Assembly: GCA_002412425.1 (NCBI GenBank)
Contig: DHVB01000062.1
Location: forward strand, 1 to 64,000
Reading direction: 5' to 3'
DNA length: 64,000 nt
DNA from: Bacteroidales bacterium UBA5219
GTDB lineage: Bacteria; Bacteroidota; Bacteroidia; Bacteroidales; ML635J-15
In this document: piece by piece, positions 1 to 8,509 of the stretch
How positions within the stretch are numbered: the stretch's first letter is position 1
How the letters are laid out: each line of letters opens with the position of its first letter
Position numbers and translations under genes: made by a program
Notes under the pieces: generated by a model
Seen by the model: the letters and a program-made list of their open reading frames with translations, nothing else
What the model was told of the DNA's origin: nothing
Databases searched by the model: none

Positions 1-149
1 AACGTGGTCTTACCATGGTCTACGTGTCCGATGGTTCCAATGTTAAGATGAGGCTTTGTGAGGGGTATAAACAAGTTAGGCAACATGCTAAAAGACGATA
101 GTACAATGAAATGAGCTGAGATAGATAAATGTAAATTAAATAATAACAT
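1..149 (-). CDS. EF-Tu-like GTPase, N-terminal fragment cut by the window edge
   Basis: Read on the minus strand, the first 60 bases encode [18 protein letters not shown], the EF-Tu P-loop region, and run off the window. The frame stays open back to an ATG at 149, with a second ATG at 86, so the EF-Tu-like part is preceded by about 15-37 hydrophobic residues that bacterial EF-Tu lacks. The codons differ from those of the complete tuf gene at 59872-61059, so it is not a copy of that gene. It could be a divergent second tuf, an organelle-type gene joined by misassembly, or a remnant. The family assignment of the motif is secure, but the start and the status of the gene are not. Confidence 0.4.
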   Translation of the reverse strand, partial: MLLFNLHLSISAHFIVLSSFSMLPNLFIPLTKPHLNIGTIGHVDHGKTT

Positions 150-260
150 GACAGTTGAACTGACAGAATTATACTTTTATACTCATTCGACCAAAGAATG
201 ACAATGGGACTATTTTCCCCGCTTCGCATTTTTTAAAATTTCTCTGCCAGTCCGCATTTG

Positions 261-315
261 GCACATTTGCAAAGCCGCACAAGCCAACGCACAACCAAAG
301 CTTTGCAAAAGAGCC
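261..315 (+). repeat. Structured intergenic repeat, copy 1 (upstream of the restriction operon)
   Basis: The element starts GCACATTTGCAAAG and ends CTTTGCAAAAGAGC; TTTGCAAAG (266-274) and CTTTGCAAA (301-309) form a perfect 9-bp stem. A related copy lies at 6439-6490, where both stem arms have changed together, which indicates that the folded structure is conserved. Just downstream is a small hairpin, CCCAA/TTGGG (about 323-337). The two copies have the same orientation and bracket hsdR-hsdMS-kwaA-kwaB. Confidence 0.6.
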
Positions 316-375
316 AAATTTTCCCAACGCTCTTGGGCAACTGCTATTAATGAAACATCAACTTATTTGGACAAG

Positions 376-2784
376 ATGAGTGATAAAATAATACATATCA
401 ATAATGAGGACAGTGAAGCGGACACTTGCAGAAAAGAGGTGTTACCAAAACTCTACCAAAGCAATTGGACTGATGACTTGATTCTTGAACAACGCACTTT
501 TACTGATGGTAAAATCATCGTAATTGGGCGAAAAGCAAAAAGAAAAAAAGCTAAACGCTTTGACTATTTGCTTCGCTATTCGCGAAATATGCCGATTGCA
601 ATTGTTGAAGCCAAAAAGAAATACAAATCTGCGGGCGATGGACTTCAACAGGCAAAAGACTATGCGGAAATTCTCGGACTAAAGTTCGCTTACTCAACAA
701 ATGGCACAGAAATAATTGAATTCGATTTTATAACAGGACTTGAAACTAAAATCACGAACTACCCTACGCCACAAGAACTTTGGGATAGATTAAATCAAGC
801 AGACCCTGTAAAACCTGAGATTCAAGAAACTTACCTAAAACCTTTCTTCGCTACCCCAAACAAAGAGGTAAGATACTACCAAAGAATTGCAATTAACCGA
901 GCAGTAAAGGCAATTTTGGAGGGAAAGAAAAGAGCTTTACTAACCTTAGCGACAGGAACAGGAAAAACAACAGTTGCTTTTCAGGTTATATACAAGCTTT
1001 GGAATAACCGATGGAATACCAAAGGGGAATACAGACGACCCAAGGTTCTATTTCTTGCAGACAGAAGCATTCTTGTTTCAGATCCACATGCAAAAGACTT
1101 TGCCGTGTTTGGTGATGCAAGATGTTTAGTTCCAGATGAAGGCTTGCCAAGTAGCCGTGAGATTTATTTTTCGACTTATCAGTCTTTAGCAGAAGATAGC
1201 AATAGACCAGGTGCTTTCAGGAAATTGCCAAGAGACTTTTTTGACCTTATTGTAATTGATGAGTGCCACAGAGGAAGTGCTTCAGATGAAAGCAATTGGA
1301 GAGTAATACTTGACTACTTCAATACTTCTGTTCAGCTTGGTTTGACAGCAACCCCATTGCGTGACGATAACAAAGATACTTATGGATATTTTGGTAATCC
1401 GCTTTACATATACAGTTTAAAACAAGGAATTGAAGACGGCTTCCTTGCCCCCTATTTAGTGCACAGAGTAGTTACTGAAACGGATGCGACAGGTTTTAGG
1501 CCAGAAGAAGGACAAGTTGATGACAATGGGGAAATAATTCCTGATGGCGTGTACGCAACCCCAGATTTTGAGAACTCGCTTTCTTATCTACCTAGAACAA
1601 AAGCAGTAGTTAAACATCTCTACAACTTTATGGTCAAAAACGGAAGGTTTGATAAAGCCATCGTTTTTTGTGTCAATCAAGAACATGCCGACCAGTTCCG
1701 AAGAGAGTTAAGCAATTTAAATAGCGATTTAGTAAAGCAGTACCCTGATTATGTTGTTCGTATTGTATCAGAAGAAGGCGACATAGGGAAAGGACATTTG
1801 GGGAAATTCATGGATATTGACGAGCCTATCCCTGTTGTTGTAACCACATCCAAATTATTGAGTACAGGCGTTGATGTTCCAACTTGTAAAATCATTGTGC
1901 TTTTCCGAATGGTCAACTCTATGACCGAGTTTAAACAAATTGTTGGTAGAGGTACAAGAGTAAGAGAAGACAAGGAAAAACTATTTTTCACCATTCTTGA
2001 CTATACAGGAAGTGCAACAAGAAACTTTGCCGACCCTGATTTTGATGGTGAACCACCATTAATCACCGAAGATGAAATTGATGATGATGGAAACATAATT
2101 GACGGTGATGAATTGGTGCCAGATGATGCCGACACAGGTGATGAAGATTGGGAAGATGAAGACAATGAAGATGATGAGCCACCAACAGGCGGTGAAACAG
2201 GTGGTGAACCAAGAAGAAAATACTACATCAGCGAAGGCGAAGTAAGTATTGCAGCGGAGAGTGTTCAAATATTAGACGCGAATGGAAAACTTCGCACTAT
2301 TCAATTTACACAATACGCAAAGGAGCAGATCACTACTCTCTTCCCATCAATAAATGAGTTTAAATCAAAATGGAACAATCTTGAAGAACGTAAACACATT
2401 CTTGAAGAGCTTGAAAATAATGGTGTATCAGTAGACCAACTAATGGAGATAACCAGAAACAAAGACGCTGACCCATTTGACTTACTCTGCTTTGTTGCTT
2501 TCGATTTGAAACCGCTTACTCGTAAACAACGAGCAGATTTACTGAAAAAGAACAAACCTGACTTGTTTCAAGACCTAAGCGAGAAAGCAAAAGATGTTTT
2601 GAACCTTATTTTGGAAAAATATGTGGAATATGGGCCAAATCAATTGAGACCTGATATTATTTCAGTTGACCCAATATCAGAAAAAGGGAACGCTTACGAA
2701 ATCGTGAATGAATTTGGCGGAATTGACCAATTCAAAAAAATAATAGAAGAAATACAAACCCTGCTTTATGCAGATGCAGCTTAA
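376..2784 (+). CDS. hsdR: Type I restriction endonuclease subunit R (EcoEI-like)
   Basis: This is the motor and nuclease subunit of a type I restriction-modification system: it translocates DNA using ATP and cleaves unmodified DNA. The N-terminal HSDR_N nuclease domain shows the PD-(D/E)xK pattern (FDYLL, then IVEAKKK). The SF2 helicase core follows, with Walker A ATGTGKTT near residue 192, DECH near 295, LGLTATPLRDD and QIVGRGTRVRED. An acidic low-complexity linker leads to a C-terminal domain like that of EcoEI HsdR. The length of about 802 aa fits the EcoEI branch. ATG at 376 is preferred over an in-frame TTG at 367. hsdMS starts 9 nt downstream, so the two are likely co-transcribed. Confidence 0.95.
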   Translation: MSDKIIHINNEDSEADTCRKEVLPKLYQSNWTDDLILEQRTFTDGKIIVIGRKAKRKKAKRFDYLLRYSRNMPIAIVEAKKKYKSAGDGLQQAKDYAEILGLKFAYSTNGTEIIEFDFITGLETKITNYPTPQELWDRLNQADPVKPEIQETYLKPFFATPNKEVRYYQRIAINRAVKAILEGKKRALLTLATGTGKTTVAFQVIYKLWNNRWNTKGEYRRPKVLFLADRSILVSDPHAKDFAVFGDARCLVPDEGLPSSREIYFSTYQSLAEDSNRPGAFRKLPRDFFDLIVIDECHRGSASDESNWRVILDYFNTSVQLGLTATPLRDDNKDTYGYFGNPLYIYSLKQGIEDGFLAPYLVHRVVTETDATGFRPEEGQVDDNGEIIPDGVYATPDFENSLSYLPRTKAVVKHLYNFMVKNGRFDKAIVFCVNQEHADQFRRELSNLNSDLVKQYPDYVVRIVSEEGDIGKGHLGKFMDIDEPIPVVVTTSKLLSTGVDVPTCKIIVLFRMVNSMTEFKQIVGRGTRVREDKEKLFFTILDYTGSATRNFADPDFDGEPPLITEDEIDDDGNIIDGDELVPDDADTGDEDWEDEDNEDDEPPTGGETGGEPRRKYYISEGEVSIAAESVQILDANGKLRTIQFTQYAKEQITTLFPSINEFKSKWNNLEERKHILEELENNGVSVDQLMEITRNKDADPFDLLCFVAFDLKPLTRKQRADLLKKNKPDLFQDLSEKAKDVLNLILEKYVEYGPNQLRPDIISVDPISEKGNAYEIVNEFGGIDQFKKIIEEIQTLLYADAA

Positions 2785-2793
2785 AAGTAAATT

Positions 2794-4935
2794 ATGGCAA
2801 AGACCAAAAAGACAAAATCAGTAAAACAAGAAACACCAGCTCAAAGGCTATCAGGTATTATCAAAAGTTGTCGCCAAATCATGCGAAAAGACAAAGGCAT
2901 GAACGGAGATGCGGACAGACTACCAATGTTGACTTGGATAATGTTCTTAAAGTTCTTGGATGACAATGAGCAAATGCAAGAAGTAAATGCACAGCTTGAA
3001 GGTAAGAAATATAAACCTGCAATAGAATCCCCTTATAGATGGCGCGATTGGGCAAAAGATACCAATCTAACAGGTGACGACCTGCTTAATTTCATCAGTA
3101 ATGAGAAAGTTACTCTCTCTGACGGTAAAGAAAGAACAGGTTTATTTTACTATTTAAGGAGCTTACAAAGCGAAAGTGGAACGGAACGCAAAGACGTCAT
3201 TGCAACGGCATTTAAAGGAATTAGCAACCGCATGATAAATGGGTACTTGCTAAGAGATGTAGTAAATAAAATTGACGGCATTCATTTCACAAATAACGAA
3301 GAAATAAATACGCTTTCGCACTTGTACGAAAGCATCTTGAAGGAAATGAGAGATGCAAGCGGTGATGCAGGTGAATTTTATACACCAAGACCAGTGGTGC
3401 GTTTCATGGTTGAAATGCTAGCCCCTAAAATTGGTGAAACTGTTTTAGACCCCGCTTCAGGTACAGGTGGGTTCTTAGTTGAAGCCTTTGACTATTTGAA
3501 AAAACAGGCTAAAACCGTAGAACAGAGACAAACATTACAAAGGAATTCCATTGTTGGAGGTGAACCAAAGTCATTACCCTTTCTGCTTTGTCAAATGAAC
3601 TTGCTTTTGCATGGTCTTGAGTATCCAAATATTGATAGCGGTAACAGCCTTCGGTTTCCATTAAAAGACATTGGCGATTCTGAACGTGTAGATGTTATTC
3701 TTACCAATCCACCATTCGGGGGTGAAGAAGAGAGAGGGATTCTAAACAATTTCCCGAATGATAAGCGAACAGCAGAAACTGCCTTGCTCTTTTTGCAATT
3801 GATAATGCGAAAGTTGAAAAGGAAAAAACCAAATTCAGATGGTGGTCGAGCCGCAGTAGTTGTTCCAAACTCAACTTTGGCAGGAAACGGCATCACAGGC
3901 AGAATTTTAAAACAGCTTATTTCTGATTTCAACCTACATACCGTTGTTCGTCTTGGAGAAGGCGTTTTCGCACCATACACTGACATTCCTTCAAATTTAA
4001 TTTTCTTCGATACAACTAAAAAAACTGATACTGTTTGGTTTTATGAAGTACCAATTCCAAAGGGGAAAAAGAAATACAGTAAATCAAAACCACTTAAATC
4101 AGATGAACTAGAAAAAGTTAAAAAATGGTGGAACAAAAGAGAAGAAAGTGAGAACTCATGGAGTGTCAAGGTTGCCGAATTAGTTCAATCCGAAGATGAA
4201 AAAATTGACTTAGACCTTAGGAATCCGAATAAAGTAGACCCTTATGAAAATTTGGATGCTAATCTTCTAATCACAAAAGTTAGAGAAGCCATCACGCAAA
4301 ATCTTGCCTTAATTACTCAAATACAAAATGAAATTAGTAATTCTTTGACTGTTAAAACTGTTAGCTTATCTACAGCAATAGAAGAAAGCACTGATTCTGT
4401 AGAAGTGAATCCCACCGTAATGTATAATTTTGCAGGTGTTTACGGATTTGGGAAAGGACTTTTTAAGCGAGAACCACTTTCAGGTAGCAATACTTCATAC
4501 AAATCATTTCACAGGCTACACAAAGATGAAATTGTCATTAGTAAAGTAAAGGGATGGGAAGGCGCTATTGCATTGATTACAGAGGAATTTGATGGATTGT
4601 ATCTATCTTCTCAATATCCGACTTTTAAGGCTAAAGAAGGAGTCAACATTAAATACATAGCTGAGTATTGCAAACACCCTAGAGTTTGGCAGGAACTGCT
4701 AGATAAATCAAAAGGCATAGGTGCAAGAAGAAATTCAATTTCAGTTGACACTTTTTTATCGTTGAAAATCCCGTTACCAGAGTTGGAAGAGCAAGACAAA
4801 ATTGTAGATGCACTTGAGAAACTTTCAGAATTGAAGAGAAAGCAATCAGAGCTGAACAAATCACTTGAATTGCTCACGCCAGCAATTTTGGAAACAGCTT
4901 TCAATTCTAAACCAGTTGAAGAAGTAGAAGTATGA
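2794..4935 (+). CDS. hsdM: Fused type I N6-adenine methylase / half specificity subunit (HsdM-HsdS)
   Basis: Residues 1 to about 480 are HsdM: an N-terminal helical domain, GEFYTPRPVV, the AdoMet-binding motif DPASGTGGF near residue 219, and the catalytic NPPF near 305. The part after about residue 500 resembles one target-recognition domain of HsdS and ends with the typical LPELEEQDKIVDALEKL helix. The 713-aa length is an HsdM (about 500) plus roughly 200 extra residues. No separate hsdS is present, so DNA specificity is probably carried by this single domain, with two copies in the complex reading a symmetric site (inference). The stop codon overlaps the kwaA start (ATGA, 4932-4935), indicating translational coupling. 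Confidence 0.92.
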   Translation: MAKTKKTKSVKQETPAQRLSGIIKSCRQIMRKDKGMNGDADRLPMLTWIMFLKFLDDNEQMQEVNAQLEGKKYKPAIESPYRWRDWAKDTNLTGDDLLNFISNEKVTLSDGKERTGLFYYLRSLQSESGTERKDVIATAFKGISNRMINGYLLRDVVNKIDGIHFTNNEEINTLSHLYESILKEMRDASGDAGEFYTPRPVVRFMVEMLAPKIGETVLDPASGTGGFLVEAFDYLKKQAKTVEQRQTLQRNSIVGGEPKSLPFLLCQMNLLLHGLEYPNIDSGNSLRFPLKDIGDSERVDVILTNPPFGGEEERGILNNFPNDKRTAETALLFLQLIMRKLKRKKPNSDGGRAAVVVPNSTLAGNGITGRILKQLISDFNLHTVVRLGEGVFAPYTDIPSNLIFFDTTKKTDTVWFYEVPIPKGKKKYSKSKPLKSDELEKVKKWWNKREESENSWSVKVAELVQSEDEKIDLDLRNPNKVDPYENLDANLLITKVREAITQNLALITQIQNEISNSLTVKTVSLSTAIEESTDSVEVNPTVMYNFAGVYGFGKGLFKREPLSGSNTSYKSFHRLHKDEIVISKVKGWEGAIALITEEFDGLYLSSQYPTFKAKEGVNIKYIAEYCKHPRVWQELLDKSKGIGARRNSISVDTFLSLKIPLPELEEQDKIVDALEKLSELKRKQSELNKSLELLTPAILETAFNSKPVEEVEV

Positions 4936-5492
4936 AACCCAAACCATTAACAGCAATTCTATTATTCATAAGTGCTTACTCGCCTTTGTTTTTGATATTG
5001 GCAGTAAAGGATTTTGATTTCTATTGCAGTTACAGTTTTGGGCATCCAGTAGCCATTTCAATCCTTCTTGGCTTATCAGCATTGAGTGTAATACTGCTAT
5101 TCGTAACTATAGGCTCAATTAAAAGAGGAAATATGCCTGTTACTGTGAAAGCAGTTAAAAACCGTTCGGTTGATTTAATTAACTACACAATCCCTTACAT
5201 CGTTTCATTTTTTGGTTTTGACCTTGCGAAGGTTGAAGACATTATTTCGCTTTCAATATTCCTTTTGTTGCTTTTGCTTCTCACAATAAAAAGCAAGTCT
5301 GTATTCATGAACCCAATCCTACTTTTAGCAGGCTATAATCTTTACGATTTGGAATATGAATATGATGGCAAGCCAACTTCAACAATCGTAATTAGCAAGC
5401 ATGAAATGAAAGCAGGAGAAAGATTTTACATAAGGAGCTTAACCCGCTTCTTGTACTTTGTAACAGAAAAAGAGACCACAAATGCCCAATAG
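4932..5492 (+). CDS. kwaA: Kiwa anti-phage system membrane protein KwaA
   Basis: This 186-aa protein has about four hydrophobic segments (residues 8-28, 38-62, 84-100 and 105-123) and a soluble C-terminal tail containing GYNLYDLEYEYDG. Size, topology and position directly before a DUF4868 gene match KwaA. In Kiwa, KwaA is the membrane component that works with KwaB to block phage replication (family knowledge). The gene overlaps the methylase gene upstream by 4 nt and kwaB downstream by 11 nt, so the three proteins are translated as a coupled unit. The KwaA call rests mainly on this partner and the membrane pattern. Confidence 0.8.
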   Translation: MKPKPLTAILLFISAYSPLFLILAVKDFDFYCSYSFGHPVAISILLGLSALSVILLFVTIGSIKRGNMPVTVKAVKNRSVDLINYTIPYIVSFFGFDLAKVEDIISLSIFLLLLLLLTIKSKSVFMNPILLLAGYNLYDLEYEYDGKPTSTIVISKHEMKAGERFYIRSLTRFLYFVTEKETTNAQ

Positions 5493-6438
5493 ACAAAGAC
5501 AAACGCTAAGACAATTAAAAGACCTTGATTTAAGAGGGGCTAATGTGACATTGGCTGTTGTAAAAGAATACAAAAGAGACAGAGTTTCTCAGTACACGGT
5601 CAAATACGTTCCAATTGACCAAAGACTTGAAACCAGACTAAGAAATATCGTTGTAAACCACATCAACAATTCAAACACAGTTGAAGAATACACCTATGAT
5701 TGTCCTGAACCCGAAGAAGACCAGGTAAGGGCTATCAGTTATGAAGAAACTGACTTTTACAGAATATTTGAGCAGCTCGAAGATTTAAACCCAGAGGAAG
5801 ATATTATTGAGGATGTAGAAGAACTTGTAAAGTCCAAAGCCTACATGATAATTCTTCGGAATGCAGAAGGCATTCAAGTTGTCGGTTTCAAAACCCTGCC
5901 TGAGAATTGGAGAATGAAACGAAACAAAGGTTTGATTCCCCTTTTGTACAACGAAAACCGATTTGAAGATTTAGAACAGGACAACGTTTTCAGTATTTCA
6001 AGCATTGTCGACCTTTTCTATTTTAATGAGTTTCTGTTCATTCTTTCCAAGAAAGATTTTGAAAGAGGCTTGAACTTCCGTGAAGGCATGATTAACAATG
6101 CGAACGAACTATATCAGGAAGTTACTCAGTTGAACATTTTCGTGAATATGGAAATTCTGACTGACCGAGTTGGAAACAATCAGCGCTACTTAAGGAAAAT
6201 TGCGACAATCAGAAATTTAGGCCATTATAGAAATCCTGTTTACTTGCAGAGATTACAGCAACTAATTGTAACTAAAGGATGGAACATCCAATTTGAAGAA
6301 GAACAAATTGTAATAACGGACGAGACACTTGACGATATTTTGACTTTGCTTCAAAACAAACGGCTTCATTCAGAATTAACCGAAGAAGATTTTGATGTGG
6401 AAAGTACAAAACCAGTAAACCCCAACGCAAACTTGTAA
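5482..6438 (+). CDS. kwaB: Kiwa anti-phage system protein KwaB (DUF4868)
   Basis: This 318-aa soluble, acidic protein has the DUF4868/KwaB layout: an alpha/beta first half, then the central signature around VVGFKTLPENWRM, IPLLYNENRFEDLE and SIVDLFYFNEFLFILSKKDF, followed by a helical C-terminal half. KwaB is the cytosolic Kiwa component acting with membrane protein KwaA in defence (family knowledge). The ATG at 5482 lies inside the end of kwaA. A structured repeat follows the stop at once, marking the end of the defence block. No other gene of the operon follows. Confidence 0.88.
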   Translation: MPNRQRQTLRQLKDLDLRGANVTLAVVKEYKRDRVSQYTVKYVPIDQRLETRLRNIVVNHINNSNTVEEYTYDCPEPEEDQVRAISYEETDFYRIFEQLEDLNPEEDIIEDVEELVKSKAYMIILRNAEGIQVVGFKTLPENWRMKRNKGLIPLLYNENRFEDLEQDNVFSISSIVDLFYFNEFLFILSKKDFERGLNFREGMINNANELYQEVTQLNIFVNMEILTDRVGNNQRYLRKIATIRNLGHYRNPVYLQRLQQLIVTKGWNIQFEEEQIVITDETLDDILTLLQNKRLHSELTEEDFDVESTKPVNPNANL

Positions 6439-6490
6439 GCACATTTGCAGGTCACACAAAGCCACCGCTCGACCAAAACCTGTAAAAGAG
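6439..6490 (+). repeat. Structured intergenic repeat, copy 2 (downstream of kwaB)
   Basis: GCACATTTGCAGGT (from 6439) pairs with ACCTGTAAAAGAGC: TTTGCAGGT (6444-6452) against ACCTGTAAA (6478-6486) gives 9 bp with one G-T pair. Compared with copy 1 at 261-315, the unpaired blocks (GCACATTTGCA, CACA..AGCCA, AAAAGAGC) are kept while the inner stem has changed on both sides. It lies in the same orientation as copy 1. Confidence 0.6.
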
Positions 6491-6593
6491 CTTCCAAGTC
6501 CCTGCCCGATAAAAGAGAAATTTTAAGAATGCCCCAATACAAGGAAGATATGAGAATTACCATTGAAATATCGAGAGATGAAGAAGCACGATT

Positions 6594-6727
6594 GCCTAAC
6601 AGCGTGTATGTGGCAATAGCGGGTGAAGAGGTAAATCGAAGGTCTATGCTTCTAAGAAACTTTGTGCAAAACGGACAGGAAAGTGCTTCTAATCCGCTAC
6701 TGCACATACACGCAAAACGTTACCAGC
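6594..6727 (+). repeat. attC-like recombination site candidate 1
   Basis: GCCTAAC (6594-6600), which fits the RYYYAAC box of integron attC sites, is followed by GCGTGTATGTG (6602-6612). That pairs perfectly over 11 bp with CACATACACGC (6703-6713). The inner stem is TAGCGG (6617-6622) with CCGCTA (6694-6699). The right arm ends AAAACGTTACC. The loop is about 70 nt. The inner stem is identical to that of the element at 14962. It lies just upstream of the ABC exporter genes. Confidence 0.6.
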
Positions 6728-6747
6728 AATTAGAGTGAAAACAAATT

Positions 6748-7665
6748 ATGAAAGAATATTTCAACTTACAAATAAAATTAATCGGTCGCAAATTTCGAGA
6801 AATAGGATTGCATCCGATTTTAGCTATAATTTTGTTAATGGTAGCTTTAATCGCGTTATCAATTTATGCTTATAAAAAAACGGAATTTGCTCCTTATATT
6901 CTTTCATTTCTTGCATTATCTTTTATAATGAAATTGTCAGAAGTAAAACGAAATGAATTCCTTAAAACTATTTTTAAATCTAATGAACATATCAAAATCA
7001 GGATAATTGAAAATTTAATTTTAACTATTCCATTTTTAATCATTCTATTGTTTTTTTATTCTTATTTTGAAGCATCTCTATTACTCTTGATTTCTATAAT
7101 TTTCGCTATTAAAAGTATGAAGTCAGATTATAAATTTACGATACCTACACCCTATTTTAAAAAACCTTTTGAATTCACTATTGGATTTAGAAAAACTTTC
7201 TATTTAATTCCATTGGCATATATTCTTACAGTAATTTCAATTTCCGTAAACAATTTTAATTTAGGAATCTTTTCATTTTTACTCGTTTTCGTTGTTTATT
7301 TCTCCTATTATTTCAAACCAGAAGAGGAATATTTTGTTTGGTCATTCGATGCTAATCCAAAATCATTTTTGTTGTATAAAATTAAAACAGCATTAATGCA
7401 ATCAACCTACTTCGTTTTGCCAATTGCTTTAACACTTTCCTATTTTTATCTTTCGGAAATCCTACTCGTTTTACTATTTCTAATTATTGGATACACTTTT
7501 CTTATATTTTTTATCGTGGCTAAATATTCCACATATCCAGATGAAATAGGAATCGTTCAAGGAATCATTTTAGCACTTAGCATTTTCTTTCCTCCAATAT
7601 TGTTAATGATTATTCCGTTATTATTTAACCAGTCTCAAAAACGTTTAAATTACTTGTTACAATGA
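6748..7665 (+). CDS. ABC exporter membrane subunit (predicted)
   Basis: This 305-aa protein is almost entirely hydrophobic, with roughly eight membrane segments and short polar loops, and starts MKEYFNLQIKLIGRKFREIG. The gene overlaps the following ATPase gene by 4 nt (ATGA at 7662), so it is inferred to be the permease of that transporter. It has no signal peptide and no ATPase motif, and no substrate can be read from the sequence. Its A/T-rich codon use is stronger than in the restriction genes, which suits a separately acquired cassette. Confidence 0.7.
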   Translation: MKEYFNLQIKLIGRKFREIGLHPILAIILLMVALIALSIYAYKKTEFAPYILSFLALSFIMKLSEVKRNEFLKTIFKSNEHIKIRIIENLILTIPFLIILLFFYSYFEASLLLLISIIFAIKSMKSDYKFTIPTPYFKKPFEFTIGFRKTFYLIPLAYILTVISISVNNFNLGIFSFLLVFVVYFSYYFKPEEEYFVWSFDANPKSFLLYKIKTALMQSTYFVLPIALTLSYFYLSEILLVLLFLIIGYTFLIFFIVAKYSTYPDEIGIVQGIILALSIFFPPILLMIIPLLFNQSQKRLNYLLQ

Positions 7666-8342
7666 TTGAAATAAAAGATTTAACAAAAAAGTATGGCGAT
7701 AAAATAGTTTTAAAAAATATTAACTTGCAATTTAACAAAGGCAAAGTGTATGGAATCGTTGGCGAAAATGGAGCAGGTAAAACGACATTATTTAGATGTA
7801 TTTCGGGGTTAGAAAAATACGATGGAGAAATAAAATCGGAACTTAATCCGTTAAAAAATTATATTGGTTTATTGCTTACGAATCCGTATTTCTTTACAAG
7901 AATTACTGGACGAGAGTATTTGCAATTACTATGCAATGCAAGAAAGATTAAAATTGAAGATTTTGAAAAACAAAATATTTTTAATTTGCCATTAAATCAA
8001 TATGCTTCTACCTATTCGACAGGTATGAAAAAGAAATTGGCTATTACTGCCATTTTATTACAAAAAAATAAAGTTTTTATTCTTGATGAACCCTATAATG
8101 GCGTCGATATTCAAAGTAATTTAATAATTACTGAGCTCATTTTAGAATTGAAAAAGTTGAATAAAACTTTAATAATATCATCACATATTTTCTCTACATT
8201 GAATGATACTTGTGATGAAATTCACTTATTAGAGAAAGGTGAATTAATTAAAACGGTGCAAAAGGAAGATTTTAAAAAATTAGAAGAAGAAATGAAAACA
8301 ACAGCAATAGGAAATAAGGTAAAAAAAATGAACTTAAAATAA
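7662..8342 (+). CDS. ABC transporter ATP-binding protein
   Basis: This 226-aa ABC ATPase has Walker A GENGAGKTTL near residue 37, a Q-loop region, the signature helix YSTGMKKKL (a variant of LSGGQ), Walker B VFILDEPYNGVD, and a switch histidine in IISSHIF. It is the energy-supplying subunit for the membrane protein encoded directly upstream, with which it shares a 4-nt overlap. The short single-domain form is typical of ABC-2 type exporters and immunity-type transporters. The substrate is unknown. An attC-like element begins 7 nt after the stop. Confidence 0.9.
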   Translation: MIEIKDLTKKYGDKIVLKNINLQFNKGKVYGIVGENGAGKTTLFRCISGLEKYDGEIKSELNPLKNYIGLLLTNPYFFTRITGREYLQLLCNARKIKIEDFEKQNIFNLPLNQYASTYSTGMKKKLAITAILLQKNKVFILDEPYNGVDIQSNLIITELILELKKLNKTLIISSHIFSTLNDTCDEIHLLEKGELIKTVQKEDFKKLEEEMKTTAIGNKVKKMNLK

Positions 8343-8348
8343 AAAAGC

Positions 8349-8482
8349 TGGTAACAAGTCGTTTTACGTCAGGCGGGTTAATCACTTCGTTTCAAAGTTT
8401 TTCGTATATTTGAACTTTGGTGCTTCGGTTCAAAATTTATGGTAAAGAACCCGCCCGAACGCAAAGCGCCGAAGCGTTCTCG
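8349..8482 (+). repeat. attC-like recombination site candidate 2
   Basis: The left box TGGTAAC (8349-8355) is followed by CGTTTTACG (8360-8368), which pairs with CGCAAAGCG (8460-8468) apart from one wobble and one mismatch. The inner stem GGCGGGTT (8372-8379) pairs perfectly with AACCCGCC (8448-8455). The right end is CGTTCTC, a degenerate CGTTA box. It lies between the ABC genes and the first subtilase, so an apparent upstream extension of the subtilase reading frame into it is not coding. Confidence 0.55.
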
Positions 8483-8509
8483 GCAATTTATAAACAAAAA
8501 ACAAATACT

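Noticed and set aside
6445..6738. Open reading frame of 97 codons between kwaB and the ABC genes
   Set aside because: It runs through the copy-2 repeat and the whole attC-like element; the perfect inverted arms explain its sequence, and the translation resembles no family.
8417..8509. Upstream extension of the first subtilase
   Set aside because: It lies inside the attC-like element and precedes a clear signal peptide at ATG 8510.
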